From assembly GCA_021827645.1 (NCBI GenBank), contig JAKAVA010000103.1, positions 22,382 through 86,381 on the forward strand: DNA of 64,000 nt, written 5' to 3'. Below the pieces are notes generated by a model. The model did not search any database and had not been told where the DNA came from. It saw only the letters and a program-made list of their open reading frames with translations. This stretch comes from Planctomycetota bacterium (GTDB lineage: Bacteria; Planctomycetota; Phycisphaerae; WQYP01). Made by a program: the position numbers and the translations under genes. This document shows, piece by piece, positions 20,113-30,187 of this stretch (positions within the stretch are counted from its first letter, which is position 1; every line of letters starts with the position of its first letter).

Positions 20113-20763
20113 TCAACCTGCCCCCGCTTGACGTCTCAAAGTGATGACCCACCTTCGCCCATCGGATGAATCCCTAAGGTGAATGCTGCGAAGGCGCCTA
20201 TCGCGCGCCCAGTTGAGCAACGCGGTGACGAAAGTGTGATTCGGCCGCATGACCGTGATTCTCCAAGGGACGCCCGGGTAACCCATAAAATACAATTTTT
20301 CAACATCCCCATTCGGGAGATGGACGGTGCTTTCCTGCACCCCCGGGTGCCTGAAAGATATAACTCTAATTTCGGAAGGCCATTGCAGGATGCGGTGCAA
20401 ATCGCGGATGAATTGCAGCGCCCAAGCGGGCTGATGGGTATAGATGATCTTCTGACTTCCCGCCCAGGAATACGCGACCGCTAGATGTGAATCGGGGCCG
20501 CCCGGATTCATACGATTCATTTCCACATTCAATATACGATTGTGGAATGTCATGGTGCCGAAATACCGCTGGCAGGAATGCTGCGCATACGCTTTAAGTT
20601 CGCCTGAGTTTTGAATTTCAACCGGTTTGGGGCGCCAGAGAACCTGACTCCGATGCAGGCTGGATGACGGGGCCAAGGATTCGGAGGCACACCCGCAGAG
20701 CAGGAGAACCGTCAGAGTTGCCGGTCCGCCGATGAATCTGCAAATGGAAGATCGATTTGCCAT
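20113..20763 (-). CDS. Lipoprotein of unknown function
   Basis: Lipobox TVLLLCGCASES after hydrophobic N-terminus; 4 bp from the next gene on the same strand. Confidence 0.6.
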   Translation of the reverse strand: MANRSSICRFIGGPATLTVLLLCGCASESLAPSSSLHRSQVLWRPKPVEIQNSGELKAYAQHSCQRYFGTMTFHNRILNVEMNRMNPGGPDSHLAVAYSWAGSQKIIYTHQPAWALQFIRDLHRILQWPSEIRVISFRHPGVQESTVHLPNGDVEKLYFMGYPGVPWRITVMRPNHTFVTALLNWARDRRLRSIHLRDSSDGRRWVITLRRQAGAG

Positions 20764-20823
20764 GCAATGTGAATTTCCATATTCATACACGTTGGACAAT
20801 GCGGTCCATGGCGTCACGCTGCC

Positions 20824-21714
20824 TCACAGTGCGCCGGAGCCATAGTATTCGCGGATACCATCCAAGAGTCCGGCCTTGGGGGTATAGCCCAGCACCGCTA
20901 TGGATTTGGCCAGATCCGCCTCGGTATGTTTCTGAAAAAAGTTATATGGATTATCAATATATTCGGGTTCAAAATTGGTATGCATCACCACATTCAATGC
21001 ACCGATGACGGCGTTAAAAGATTCTGAAATGCCGCTGCCGACGTTGAATATTTCCCCGCCGGAAGCCTCAGCGGCTTTCAAGTTGGCCTGAATGACATCG
21101 TCGATCCAGACGAAATCGCGTTTCTGGTGGCCGTCACGAAATATTCGCGGTCGATGGCCAGCCTTCATCTGCTGGGCAAGCTGATAAATCATGGACGCGA
21201 ATTTACCCTTATGCCCTTCGCCGGGGCCGTACACGTTGAAATATCGCAGACCGATGCATGGCAGACCGGTCTGCCGATGCCACAACCGTGCGAGATGCTC
21301 CATGACCATTTTGGAATAGCCGTAAACGTTAAGAGGATGCGGCGGAGCCGATTCCACCATCGGCGGCGCACTGTTACCGTAAATGGCCGCCGACGACGCC
21401 CATACCACACGGGCTTTCCATGCCGCCGCCCACGAAAGTACGTGCCGAAATCCCTCGACATTGTTGGTCATCATCCGATGTTGATCGGTAACGGTGGTGT
21501 CGGTTATCGAGGCCTGATGAAAGATAATGTCGAAAGGCCCTGGGGGCTGGATCGTGCAATCGGAACAGATCACGTCCCCTTTGAACTTGACCAGATTACT
21601 GAAATTGCCGGCCGAGAAATTGTCGAGAATGGTGACGTCATGTGATTCATCCACCAGCGCCATGGCCAGATTGGACCCGATAAACCCCGCTCCGCCTGTT
21701 ACTAAAGCACGCAT
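20824..21714 (-). CDS. NAD-dependent nucleotide-sugar epimerase (HldD/GalE-like SDR)
   Basis: MRALVTGGAGFIGSNLAMAL; YGYSKMVMEHL (YxxxK); GLRYFNVYGPGEGHKGKFASMI. Confidence 0.9.
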   Translation of the reverse strand: MRALVTGGAGFIGSNLAMALVDESHDVTILDNFSAGNFSNLVKFKGDVICSDCTIQPPGPFDIIFHQASITDTTVTDQHRMMTNNVEGFRHVLSWAAAWKARVVWASSAAIYGNSAPPMVESAPPHPLNVYGYSKMVMEHLARLWHRQTGLPCIGLRYFNVYGPGEGHKGKFASMIYQLAQQMKAGHRPRIFRDGHQKRDFVWIDDVIQANLKAAEASGGEIFNVGSGISESFNAVIGALNVVMHTNFEPEYIDNPYNFFQKHTEADLAKSIAVLGYTPKAGLLDGIREYYGSGAL

Positions 21715-21762
21715 GTTTGCTCCATCTGAAAAACGATCTCGTCTACACGTCGATCATGGTGG

Positions 21763-22857
21763 TCAGGCGGGCTGCTGCTGCGTCATGCAGTGCAGGGTAC
21801 CCAAACCCCAGACCATATCACGGCAGGCGATCGGCACAACCGCCCTGCCGGGAAAGCACCCCGCGATTATATTCAGTGCATCACGATCCGCCGAATCGTT
21901 AAATACCGGCACCAGCACCTTGTGATTGGCAATATAAAAATTGGCATAGCTGGCCGGCAGGCGCTGGCCGTCAAAGTACACCGGCTGAGGCATGGGCAGT
22001 TTGATGACTTTCAGTGGATGCCCCGCAAGGTCCGTCATCGCGGAGAGCAACTCATAATTTTTCTTCAAACGACGGAAGTTTTCGTCGCGGGTATTTTCTT
22101 CATAGCAAGCCAATACCGTTCCCGGCGCAACGAATCGGGCGGTATCATCAATGTGGCCGTGTGTATCATCGCCGGCGATACCGCTCTCGAGCCAGAGGAC
22201 TTTTCGAGCTCCGAGATAACGGGCGAAGATATCCTCCATCTGCTTTTTGGTCATACCGGGGTTTCGGGCCTGAATCTTGGATAAGAGACATTCCCGCGTG
22301 GTGAGAAGCAATCCACATCCATCCACATCAATGCTTCCCCCTTCCAGGACCAGACGCCGCAGCACGCCGCCGGCGCTGATGACGGGCTCCAGACAGGGGG
22401 TTTCAGCAACCTGCGACATCAGATGCGGGACTTTGGCATCGCGATGATAATTGCTGTATTTGGCCCAACCATTGAATTTCCAACTCAGGGCAACCAGCCC
22501 CCGCCCGCCATGCGGTCGGGTAAATATCGCGCCTGAGTCGCGTGTCCAGATACGGTCGGTCGAGAGGCGGTGAAAGCGCACCTGCGAAAGATTTACTCCC
22601 GAGAGTTTTAAAATCTGTCGCGCCCGTCGCCGCTCAGCGTCCGACCCGATGATGATGTGCACCTGTTCCACTTCCGCCAGATGGCGGACGATATCGGCAA
22701 ACACCCATGGGATCGGTTCAAATTTTCCCGGCCAATCGGCCTGATTGTGCGGCCACGCAAGCCAGGTTGCAGTATGCGGTTCCCATTCGGCCGGCATCAT
22801 GCCGGAGTATGGGTCGGCCGCCATAGCGGTTTGCTTTTTTCTGACGTTTTTTTTCAT
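21763..22857 (-). CDS. aguA: Agmatine deiminase
   Basis: MPAEWEPHTATWLAWPHNQADWPGKF, RIWTRDSGAIFTR, LEGGSIDVDGCG, DDTHGHIDDTARFV, C-terminal VWGLGTLHCMTQQ. Confidence 0.92.
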   Translation of the reverse strand: MKKNVRKKQTAMAADPYSGMMPAEWEPHTATWLAWPHNQADWPGKFEPIPWVFADIVRHLAEVEQVHIIIGSDAERRRARQILKLSGVNLSQVRFHRLSTDRIWTRDSGAIFTRPHGGRGLVALSWKFNGWAKYSNYHRDAKVPHLMSQVAETPCLEPVISAGGVLRRLVLEGGSIDVDGCGLLLTTRECLLSKIQARNPGMTKKQMEDIFARYLGARKVLWLESGIAGDDTHGHIDDTARFVAPGTVLACYEENTRDENFRRLKKNYELLSAMTDLAGHPLKVIKLPMPQPVYFDGQRLPASYANFYIANHKVLVPVFNDSADRDALNIIAGCFPGRAVVPIACRDMVWGLGTLHCMTQQQPA

Positions 22858-22863
22858 GCGAAG

Positions 22864-23736
22864 TTAATCCACCAGCCGACGGGTTATCTGATCATACATG
22901 TCAATACGGCGATCACGAAGGAAAGGCCAGTTGCGGCGAACAATTTCCTGCAGGCCGGTATCAACGGTTGCGATGAGTATCTCCTCCACATCGTGCCCCC
23001 CTTTCGCCAACCAACGACCGAACGGATCGCAGATAAATGAATGGCCGAAAAATTCAATTCCGCCGTCCGCGGACCCTTCGTGGCCGATGCGGTTGGCGGC
23101 GGCCACATAGACTCCGTTGGCAATGGCGTGCGAGCGCTGGATGGTTTGCCATGCGTCAACCTGCGCATGGCCAAATTCCTCTTTTTCACGGGGATGCCAG
23201 CCGATGGCTGTGGGATAAAAAATCACCTCGGCTCCGCGCAGAGCGGTCAGTCGGGCTCCTTCGGGAAACCACTGATCCCAGCAGATCAATACGCCGATGC
23301 GGCCGAAGCGGGTAGCGAACGTCTTGAACCCCAGATCGCCGGGCGTAAAGTAATATTTTTCGTAGTAGAGCGGGTCATCGGGAATGTGCATCTTGCGATA
23401 GATGCCTGCGAGACTTCCATCAGCGTCAATGACCGCCGCTGTATTGTGGTAGACACCGGGTTGTCGCCGTTCAAAGAGCGATGCGATGACAACCACGCCC
23501 AGCTCGCGGGCAAGCGGCATGAGTTTATCCGTTGTCGGGCCGGGAATCGGTTCCGCAAGATCGAATATCGCAGGATCCTCCCGCTGACAGAAGTAATCGC
23601 TGCAAAAAAGTTCCTGCGTACAGATCACCTTGGCCCCCCGCCGCGCCGCCTCGGTTATCCGCATGACTATCTTGTCGCGATTCGCCGAGGCGCTTGATTC
23701 CGAGCGCATCTGAATGACAGCTATGTCATATTTCAT
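22864..23736 (-). CDS. aguB: N-carbamoylputrescine amidase (nitrilase superfamily)
   Basis: ICTQELFCSDYFCQREDP, YRKMHIPDDPLYYEKYYFTPGD, GVLICWDQWFPEGARL; adjacent to agmatine deiminase. Confidence 0.92.
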   Translation of the reverse strand: MKYDIAVIQMRSESSASANRDKIVMRITEAARRGAKVICTQELFCSDYFCQREDPAIFDLAEPIPGPTTDKLMPLARELGVVVIASLFERRQPGVYHNTAAVIDADGSLAGIYRKMHIPDDPLYYEKYYFTPGDLGFKTFATRFGRIGVLICWDQWFPEGARLTALRGAEVIFYPTAIGWHPREKEEFGHAQVDAWQTIQRSHAIANGVYVAAANRIGHEGSADGGIEFFGHSFICDPFGRWLAKGGHDVEEILIATVDTGLQEIVRRNWPFLRDRRIDMYDQITRRLVD

Positions 23737-23933
23737 AATTCAATCTCACCGTTGAGTTTCTCCATCGATCCGGACCTTGCGTCCGAACCGGTCGAGCGGG
23801 ATTATAGCGGGCATCGGCTCCGTCGGCGCGGCGTTGTGTGAGCACTTTTGGTATCCATTCGCGCTAACCCATCATGGATGCGGGCTTGAATCGAGGTCAT
23901 GGCGCCTGCCGCAGACCATAACCTGATCGACCA

Positions 23934-24254
23934 TCACGTAATCGCTTCGAGTGCCGCGAGCATTTCGCCGGCGGCATGATCGTCACCGACGCGTCGGGCG
24001 GCGGCAATACCGGATCGGTACATCTCACAGGCTCCGGTGCGCTGGTCCATCTTCTCAAGCGTGCGACCACACATGAAGTAGGCAGCGGCGTAGTCGGGGT
24101 GTTCCCGGATCAGGAGCTTGAAGCGTTCCACCGCCTGAGTCGATTGGCCGAGGCGGGCGTATTCCATGGCCACGGCATATTGAATGAATGCATCATGGGG
24201 ATCCTGCTTGAGCATTTTTTCCAGTTGATCAAGGCGTGAGGGGGACTGGGTCAT
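23934..24254 (-). CDS. TPR-repeat small protein
   Basis: Start MTQSPSRLDQLEKMLKQDPHDAFIQYAVAMEYARLGQSTQAVERFKLLIREHPDYAAAYFMCGRTLEKM. Confidence 0.8.
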   Translation of the reverse strand: MTQSPSRLDQLEKMLKQDPHDAFIQYAVAMEYARLGQSTQAVERFKLLIREHPDYAAAYFMCGRTLEKMDQRTGACEMYRSGIAAARRVGDDHAAGEMLAALEAIT

Positions 24255-24741
24255 TTTCGCTCCTTTGCAACCGGTAATCCCGCAGTGTCGATCTCCATTC
24301 CCGATAACTGTACGGCATCGCAAACCGGGCGTGAAGTTCCAGGATTCGACGGTGAAATTTCTCGTAAAGCTCCGGCTGCCAATCCTGGTTGGCGGGATCG
24401 CAGAAATAAATCCGACACCCCAAAGGCCGCGCTTCACGGGCGGTGCAGAGCCCGTCAATCTGCCAGGGGCAATCGCCTGAAACCGGATATTGCGGCAAGG
24501 AAATGGATATCGCGGTTCCCGCATCCGCTTTTGCCGAGACGGGAATCAGCCCCATCCGCATCGCGAAATATTGCATTTCAAGTGTGCTGACAAAAAGCTG
24601 ATGCCCCCAGGAATCGAACCGACAACATCTGCCGCTTGCATCGCAGCGGGGATTATGCGCGTTGACGACGGCGTCAAGCTCGGCATAAAGCGACACCATG
24701 GCATCAAGCGCAGCGGGATGCGGACCCGATGAATCAGCCAT
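24229..24741 (-). CDS. YkgJ-like cysteine cluster protein
   Basis: RCDASGRCCRFDSWGHQLFVSTLE ... DGLCTAREARPLGCRIYFCDP. Confidence 0.85.
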   Translation of the reverse strand: MADSSGPHPAALDAMVSLYAELDAVVNAHNPRCDASGRCCRFDSWGHQLFVSTLEMQYFAMRMGLIPVSAKADAGTAISISLPQYPVSGDCPWQIDGLCTAREARPLGCRIYFCDPANQDWQPELYEKFHRRILELHARFAMPYSYREWRSTLRDYRLQRSENDPVPLTP

Positions 24742-24962
24742 CATCGGCGCATCCACCAGTTGAAAAGCCAGATGATGAGCGTCGCCAGAGCCGAGAGAAC
24801 CAGACAACTCACGACAGGGAAGAACAACGAGAACCGTCTGCGGCGAATGATGATATCGCCGGGAAGTCCGTGAAATCCAAATCGAATCGCCAGCCAGGCG
24901 GCTCCGGCGCCGAGGATGAAGATGATGCCGATGAGAAAAAGCCATTTCGGTAAATCAGCCAT
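24741..24962 (-). CDS. DUF2905-like small membrane protein
   Basis: MADLPKWLFLIGIIFILGAGAAWLAIRFGFHGLPGDIIIRRRRFSLFFPVVSCLVLSALATLIIW. Confidence 0.85.
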   Translation of the reverse strand: MADLPKWLFLIGIIFILGAGAAWLAIRFGFHGLPGDIIIRRRRFSLFFPVVSCLVLSALATLIIWLFNWWMRR

Positions 24963-25012
24963 ACAATATAAAGTATAGTGCGGTTGCGGCATGAGCCAAA
25001 CGCGGGCGGAAT

Positions 25013-25291
25013 TTGGAGTTGATGATGAATCGCCATGATGCAACAGAGCCGACGGATGCAGCGGTTGAACCTTTAAGTGGGGGAAGAGTGCTCGAACTTT
25101 ATTTTCTTAAGGCACGTGCAGCAAGCCTCGATATCGCGGCGATGCTCGATCGCCTGTCCCGTGCGGAGCAGTCGCTCGGGCCGGTGAATGACGAGCGAAA
25201 AGTGCGGCTCAAATCGGCGCTCCATGTTCTGGCTGACGAGGCCGGTGATAAGGCGCGCCGCATTCAGGAAATATTCAGCATTAAAGGGTGA
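25013..25291 (+). CDS. Hypothetical protein co-oriented with TatD-like gene
   Basis: 92 aa; stop overlaps start of downstream hydrolase (25288). Confidence 0.6.
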   Translation: MELMMNRHDATEPTDAAVEPLSGGRVLELYFLKARAASLDIAAMLDRLSRAEQSLGPVNDERKVRLKSALHVLADEAGDKARRIQEIFSIKG

Positions 25292-26148
25292 CGATGTTTT
25301 TTATCGATCCGCATGTCCACATGGTGTCGCGAACGACGACCGATTATGAAAATATGGCGATGGCAGGCGTTGTGGCGGTCAGCGAGCCGGCTTTTTGGGC
25401 GGGGTTTGATCGCACACCGTCGGCATTTGCCGATTATTATCGCCAGCTGACGGAATTTGAACCGCTTCGGGCCGCACAGTTCGGTATTTCCCATTACTGC
25501 TGGATATGCCTCAATCCGAAAGAGGCGGAGGATTCAGGCAAAGCCCGCGAGGTACTGAGCCTGATTCCGCAATATCTTAGTCGTCCCAATGTGCTGGGGG
25601 TTGGTGAAATCGGACTCCACAAAAACACCCCCAATGAAATGGACATTTTCCGCCGTCATGTCCAGCTTGCCATCGACACAGGCTCCGCAGGACGCCATCG
25701 CCTGATCCTCATTCATACACCGCATCTGGAGGACAAATTGCGTGGCACTCGGTTGATCATCGATATGCTGAAGGAATTTGGATCTGCGATTGATCCGTCG
25801 CGCGTGCTGATTGATCACTGCGAAGAACATACCATCCGAATGGTGAAGGATGCGGGGTTCTGGGCCGGGATGACGGTGTATCCCACGACCAAAGCCACAC
25901 CGGAGCGGGCAGTGGATATGATTGAGGTGTACGGTTCAGAGCGTGTATGCATCAACGCGGCTGCCGACTGGGGCATCAGCGACCCATTGTGGGTCCATCG
26001 CACGATGCTCGAAGCGCGGCGTCGGGGGCATAAACTCCGCACGCTGATGAAAATTTTCCATAACAATCCGGCGACATTTTTCGGCGGTCACCTTGGATTT
26101 GCAATCCGGCCGATGGATGTCGTCCATCGCGACCTGAATACCGACTGA
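25288..26148 (+). CDS. TatD-family metal-dependent hydrolase
   Basis: FFIDPHVHMVSRTTTDYENMAMAGV, GVGEIGLHKNTPNE, LILIHTPHLEDK, VLIDHCEEHTIRM. Confidence 0.85.
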   Translation: MTMFFIDPHVHMVSRTTTDYENMAMAGVVAVSEPAFWAGFDRTPSAFADYYRQLTEFEPLRAAQFGISHYCWICLNPKEAEDSGKAREVLSLIPQYLSRPNVLGVGEIGLHKNTPNEMDIFRRHVQLAIDTGSAGRHRLILIHTPHLEDKLRGTRLIIDMLKEFGSAIDPSRVLIDHCEEHTIRMVKDAGFWAGMTVYPTTKATPERAVDMIEVYGSERVCINAAADWGISDPLWVHRTMLEARRRGHKLRTLMKIFHNNPATFFGGHLGFAIRPMDVVHRDLNTD

Positions 26149-26156
26149 CGGCGAGA

Positions 26157-27089
26157 TCAGGTCCAGACCGAGAGCGCGATTTTTCCAAACCCTCCGCCCT
26201 GTTCCAACAGCCGATGCGCGTCGGCGATTTCCTCCATGCGGAACACCTTATTGATGACCGGCTTGATGAGATTTCGCTCAATGAGATTCGAGAGCGATTC
26301 CAGCACGCGGCGATCACGCCGGAGAAATGAATAATGGAGTGTGATATTTTTCCGGTATCCCAAGGCGAGTTCGCCCGACGGATTTACGATCGTCACGATC
26401 TGCCCCATCGGCCGCACCAAATCCATGCAGCGGGCAACCCAGTCAAAGCCCGCGCAATCCAGCACGATATCCACGCCGTGGGGATGCTCTTCTTTGACGA
26501 TAGCGATGACATCTTCCTGATTGCGGTCGATAACCCGGTCGGCTCCAAAGGAACGGGCCAATGCCATATTCGGTCCGGAACAGACGGCGATGACGTACGC
26601 CCCTGCGCGATGCGCAAGCTGCGTGGCGATCGATCCGACGCCACCGGTACTGTTGATGATCAGCACTGTCTGGCCCAGACGTAAATTTGCCCGTTCAAAT
26701 AGTGCCCCATAGGCGGTCATGCCCGCCAGTGGTACCGCGCCGGCCTCCAACCACGAGAGCGACGGCGGCTTGTGAGCGACAATATCAGCGTTGACGACGT
26801 TGAACTCCGCATTACCGCCCGGCAATCCGAAGTCGGGGGAATAATACACGTCGTCGGCGGGGTGAAAATCTGTCACTCCCGCTCCGACTTTCTCCACTTT
26901 TCCGGCGACATCAAATCCCAGCACGCTTCCTGGCCCGTATCCAAAATTGCCTGTTTTCCTGAGCTTGATGTCAATGGGATTGACGCTGCCGGCCAGTACC
27001 CTGACCAGCAACTGATTGGGACCGATGGAAGGCACCGGCAGTTCGCCCGGTTTAAAATTTTCAGGCCCGCCGTTGGCGGTCAAAATCAT
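26157..27089 (-). CDS. Zinc-type alcohol dehydrogenase / quinone oxidoreductase
   Basis: LAGSVNPIDIKLR, GSVLGFDVAGKVEKVGAGV, INSTGGVGSIATQLAHRAGAYVIAVCS. Confidence 0.9.
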   Translation of the reverse strand: MILTANGGPENFKPGELPVPSIGPNQLLVRVLAGSVNPIDIKLRKTGNFGYGPGSVLGFDVAGKVEKVGAGVTDFHPADDVYYSPDFGLPGGNAEFNVVNADIVAHKPPSLSWLEAGAVPLAGMTAYGALFERANLRLGQTVLIINSTGGVGSIATQLAHRAGAYVIAVCSGPNMALARSFGADRVIDRNQEDVIAIVKEEHPHGVDIVLDCAGFDWVARCMDLVRPMGQIVTIVNPSGELALGYRKNITLHYSFLRRDRRVLESLSNLIERNLIKPVINKVFRMEEIADAHRLLEQGGGFGKIALSVWT

Positions 27090-27114
27090 GGCTTTAATTG
27101 GAAACTCTCCTGAA

Positions 27115-27145
27115 TAAAAAAGGCCGGGGAATTCCCGGCCTTGGC
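27115..27145 (-). terminator. Rho-independent terminator downstream of the iscA-type gene
   Basis: Minus strand reads ccaaggccgggaattccccggccttttttattc: GC-rich hairpin plus T6. Confidence 0.8.
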
Positions 27146-27168
27146 AAATTCAATCATGCAGCACGTTT

Positions 27169-27501
27169 TCAAGCGCTGAAGGATGACCCGCACCCGCAGG
27201 TGTGGGTAGCATTGGGATTCTTAAACACGAATCCGCGCCCCATCACCTCGTCTTTGAAATCGATTTCCGTTCCGTCGAGATAGAGGTAGCTTTTACGATC
27301 TGCTACGACCTTAATGCCATGGCATTCCATGACCTCGTCGGTCTCACCCTGATCATCCGTGAGATCAAGGACATAGCTGAAGCCGGAGCATCCTCCCCCT
27401 TTGACTCCCACACGAAGAGCGACCGATTCGCCCAAGCCCTGCTCTTTTATAATGTTGCGAATTTCGCGTGCTGCTGTTTCCGTAAGCAATATCGACATAG
27501 A
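27169..27501 (-). CDS. A-type iron-sulfur carrier (IscA/ErpA/HesB)
   Basis: MSILLTETAAREIRNIIKEQGLGESVALRVGVKGGGCSGFSYVLDL ... THTCGCGSSFSA (three conserved Cys). Confidence 0.95.
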   Translation of the reverse strand, partial: SMSILLTETAAREIRNIIKEQGLGESVALRVGVKGGGCSGFSYVLDLTDDQGETDEVMECHGIKVVADRKSYLYLDGTEIDFKDEVMGRGFVFKNPNATHTCGCGSSFSA

Positions 27502-27668
27502 TAAACTCCTTTCACAAACCTTAGGAATTATAGCATTTCCCGTCTGAAAGTGAAATTCAACGAATCCCTCGGTTGGCAAGGATTTCGCAGATATCCGTCC
27601 GATAGAGTGAGATTGACGCCGATCAACTCTGGGACACTCCACCGGGGAGATTAAACCGTGCTGCGGAT

Positions 27669-28433
27669 TCAGGGATTCCGTGCAACCGTTGGTCCCGCGT
27701 TTCGGCTCCAGATCGGTTTGATCTGAGCAAATGACGTGAGAATGATGCCGCTCTCGTCAATCACTTTGCGCACTTCTGGGGAGCAGAGGGCTTCAACTTC
27801 TGCCGGACGGACGGCGCAATACTCACTGTCCAATGCCAGGTCCAGCCCGGGATGGACGCCAAATTCCGTTATGCCGACGGGAATCTGCTTGATAGCGCCA
27901 ATCAAATTGGCGGAAGAGACAAAATCAGGCCGCGGCGTCATATTTTCGTCCGCACCGAAAAAAACTCCACGATATTGCACCGCCGGATGGCAGGATCGCA
28001 ATGGGATTTCCAATGCCTCGGCCACAGAGCGAAATATCGGCAGGATTTCAGCATTCATATGCATATGCTGATGGGAGTCAAGATGCGTGGGCGGACGGCC
28101 CATCAATTCTGTGAACATGTTCAGTTGTCGGTGAAGTTCTTTTCCAACTGAAGCAGCATCCCGGATATCCACCGCCGTATGGACAGATCGCCACTGGTTA
28201 CCGGCGAAATTCCACTCGCCGAGTTCCACATGGAGGCCCACGCTTAAAAGGGGATTTTCCGCAGCATACTCTGCGGCTTGACGGGCAGCGGTCCGTAAAA
28301 CCATGAGGCTGGCACTGGTGACCACGCCATGACGGTGGGCACGAAGGATGCCTTGATTGGTTCCACTGCTGATTCCGAAATCATCGGCGTTGACGATCAG
28401 ATAACGGAGGGAAGTTTGCAGGCGGGTGTGCAT
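27669..28433 (-). CDS. ChbG/HpnK (YdjC-like) carbohydrate deacetylase
   Basis: LIVNADDFGISSGTNQGILRAHRHGVVTSASLM, SVGLHVELGEW, PTHLDSHQHMHM, ITEFGVHPG. Confidence 0.92.
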   Translation of the reverse strand: MHTRLQTSLRYLIVNADDFGISSGTNQGILRAHRHGVVTSASLMVLRTAARQAAEYAAENPLLSVGLHVELGEWNFAGNQWRSVHTAVDIRDAASVGKELHRQLNMFTELMGRPPTHLDSHQHMHMNAEILPIFRSVAEALEIPLRSCHPAVQYRGVFFGADENMTPRPDFVSSANLIGAIKQIPVGITEFGVHPGLDLALDSEYCAVRPAEVEALCSPEVRKVIDESGIILTSFAQIKPIWSRNAGPTVARNP

Positions 28434-29596
28434 CCGATGGTATCCATTATTTTTCGCAGGACTTTTTCAGCATCCAGATATTCTTCGGCTAAATCACGCG
28501 CCGCCCGGCAGTGGCCATCATAATCGGACTCAATGGCATCAAGGGCGGCAAGAATATCATCCATGGTGGAAAAAGCAAAGAGCCCACGCCCTGTCGGCAG
28601 GCTTACGCCGAACGCGGTGTCCTGATTGATCACGGGCCGTCCGGCCGCCAGATAGCAGGCACTGCGATCACTGAACCATCCGCTCCGCAGGCGGATGTTC
28701 TGATCTTTGGCGACAGTAAATTCGCCACGCGCAGAACGAATAAAATCGCGGTATCGGTTCATGTCCGCTGAAATGTGCACCGGGTCGGAAAGGTGCCAGC
28801 CGTGAGCGATAAGCCGCGCGGCAGAGGCTGGATCGGGGTTGGAGGCGAGTTCGAAACCGAGCGGCCTGGCCTGGGGCAAATCAATGAATTTTTCAAATTC
28901 CCGATCTTTTGACCAGTAATACATCTCACCGCCGAATTCAATATCCTTGCCTTTGTTTTTCCATGTGGCGATGGTGTTGTAGCGGCTTCCGCTCGTCGGT
29001 GGAAGGGGTTGCCAGAGGTTGAGCACAACGGGTTGGCGGGTTGGACGCCATTGAAAATGCTCCACCGGTAAGCCGCAATCAGGCCGCCCCAGGTTTTCGC
29101 CGAAGGAGAAATGATGGGTATGCTGCTGCAGTGTGCGGATGACACTTCGATTACCCTTATGAACCTGAATTTGCGATTCGACCGGATCAGTTTCCAGATA
29201 GGCCCTTACCGGCACACGCAGGTGCTCTTCATATAGTTCCTGGGCGCCCGTTACGTTGAGAAGTATGTCGGCGCTGGTGTAAAGCTCCTCAAGCTGCGAT
29301 GGGGTCAAGCCGTAGCACTTCCCATGCTCGTAACGTCCACGAAACGCCCATCGATTTTGAAATCCGTACGCGTGCAGAATGGGGGCGACACGATCAATGT
29401 TGCTTTGGGCATCGGGTGTTGAATCGCCAAGTTGCGGGCTGTAGGGCCAGCGGGCGGAATCTTCAATGTAATAGGGGTCGTATCCCAGCTTGCGCAGACC
29501 GATGAGATAATGCAGAAACTGAAAGGTAACGCCCGCCAATGGATACCAGAAAAGAATTCCGCTGACGATAACTCGAGGTTTGGTACTTTCGGTCAT
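28397..29596 (-). CDS. GT-B-like glycosyltransferase family protein
   Basis: Start MTESTKPRVIVSGILFWYPLAGVTFQFLHYLIGLRKLGYDPYYIED; C-terminal RSGWFSDRSACYLAAGRPVINQDTAFGVSLPTGRGLFAFSTMDD. Confidence 0.75.
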   Translation of the reverse strand: MTESTKPRVIVSGILFWYPLAGVTFQFLHYLIGLRKLGYDPYYIEDSARWPYSPQLGDSTPDAQSNIDRVAPILHAYGFQNRWAFRGRYEHGKCYGLTPSQLEELYTSADILLNVTGAQELYEEHLRVPVRAYLETDPVESQIQVHKGNRSVIRTLQQHTHHFSFGENLGRPDCGLPVEHFQWRPTRQPVVLNLWQPLPPTSGSRYNTIATWKNKGKDIEFGGEMYYWSKDREFEKFIDLPQARPLGFELASNPDPASAARLIAHGWHLSDPVHISADMNRYRDFIRSARGEFTVAKDQNIRLRSGWFSDRSACYLAAGRPVINQDTAFGVSLPTGRGLFAFSTMDDILAALDAIESDYDGHCRAARDLAEEYLDAEKVLRKIMDTIGCTPACKLPSVI

Positions 29597-29600
29597 GTAA

Positions 29601-30182
29601 TCACCTCTCATTGCCGAGGGTCCGGATGATCCGGGCTGGGTTTCCCGCCGCCAAGCTATTCGGCGGGATGTCGGTGTCCACCACCGATCGGGCACCTATG
29701 ACGCTGCCGGCGCCGATCCGCACACCCGGCAGGATGCAGCAGTCAAAGCTAATCCACACATTGTCTTCGATAATGACCTGGCGGGGCGCATCGGCGGAAT
29801 CATGGCACCTCAGAACATCAGGATCACGTGAATAGGCAAAGCTTTTAAGTTGCTCGCGGCGCGTTGCGGCATCGCGGGAAGCGCGATACGTATCCATGAT
29901 GACAACATTCCACGAAATCAACCCTTGAGAGCCAATCGATACGTGCGCATCGGCGATCACCCAAAGGCCGTTAAGAAGCGTCCATGAGCCGACATGCAAT
30001 TCGGCATCGGGGCCAAGATCAAACATGCAGCCCGCGTAGGCGGAACTGTGATCGCCGAAGGTTGCGGCCGTGGGCCGTCGACTGCGGAAACGGGAAAAGC
30101 TCGATGCGGTTTCAATGTGGACCCCCTCGCCGAGAACGACATTGTTTGGAATGGCGCCGGGGAACCAATCGCCGGGGATCAT
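29601..30182 (-). CDS. Hexapeptide-repeat acyltransferase
   Basis: VIIEDNVWISFDCCILPGVRIGAGSVIGARSVVDTDIPPNSLAAGNPARIIRTLG (left-handed beta-helix). Confidence 0.88.
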   Translation of the reverse strand: MIPGDWFPGAIPNNVVLGEGVHIETASSFSRFRSRRPTAATFGDHSSAYAGCMFDLGPDAELHVGSWTLLNGLWVIADAHVSIGSQGLISWNVVIMDTYRASRDAATRREQLKSFAYSRDPDVLRCHDSADAPRQVIIEDNVWISFDCCILPGVRIGAGSVIGARSVVDTDIPPNSLAAGNPARIIRTLGNER

Positions 30183-30187
30183 TCTGG

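Noticed and set aside
24603-24660. tRNA-like string gcccccaggaatcgaacc (antisense T-arm resemblance)
   Set aside because: Lies inside the conserved YkgJ-like Cys cluster coding region; no matching acceptor, D-arm or anticodon stem was found.
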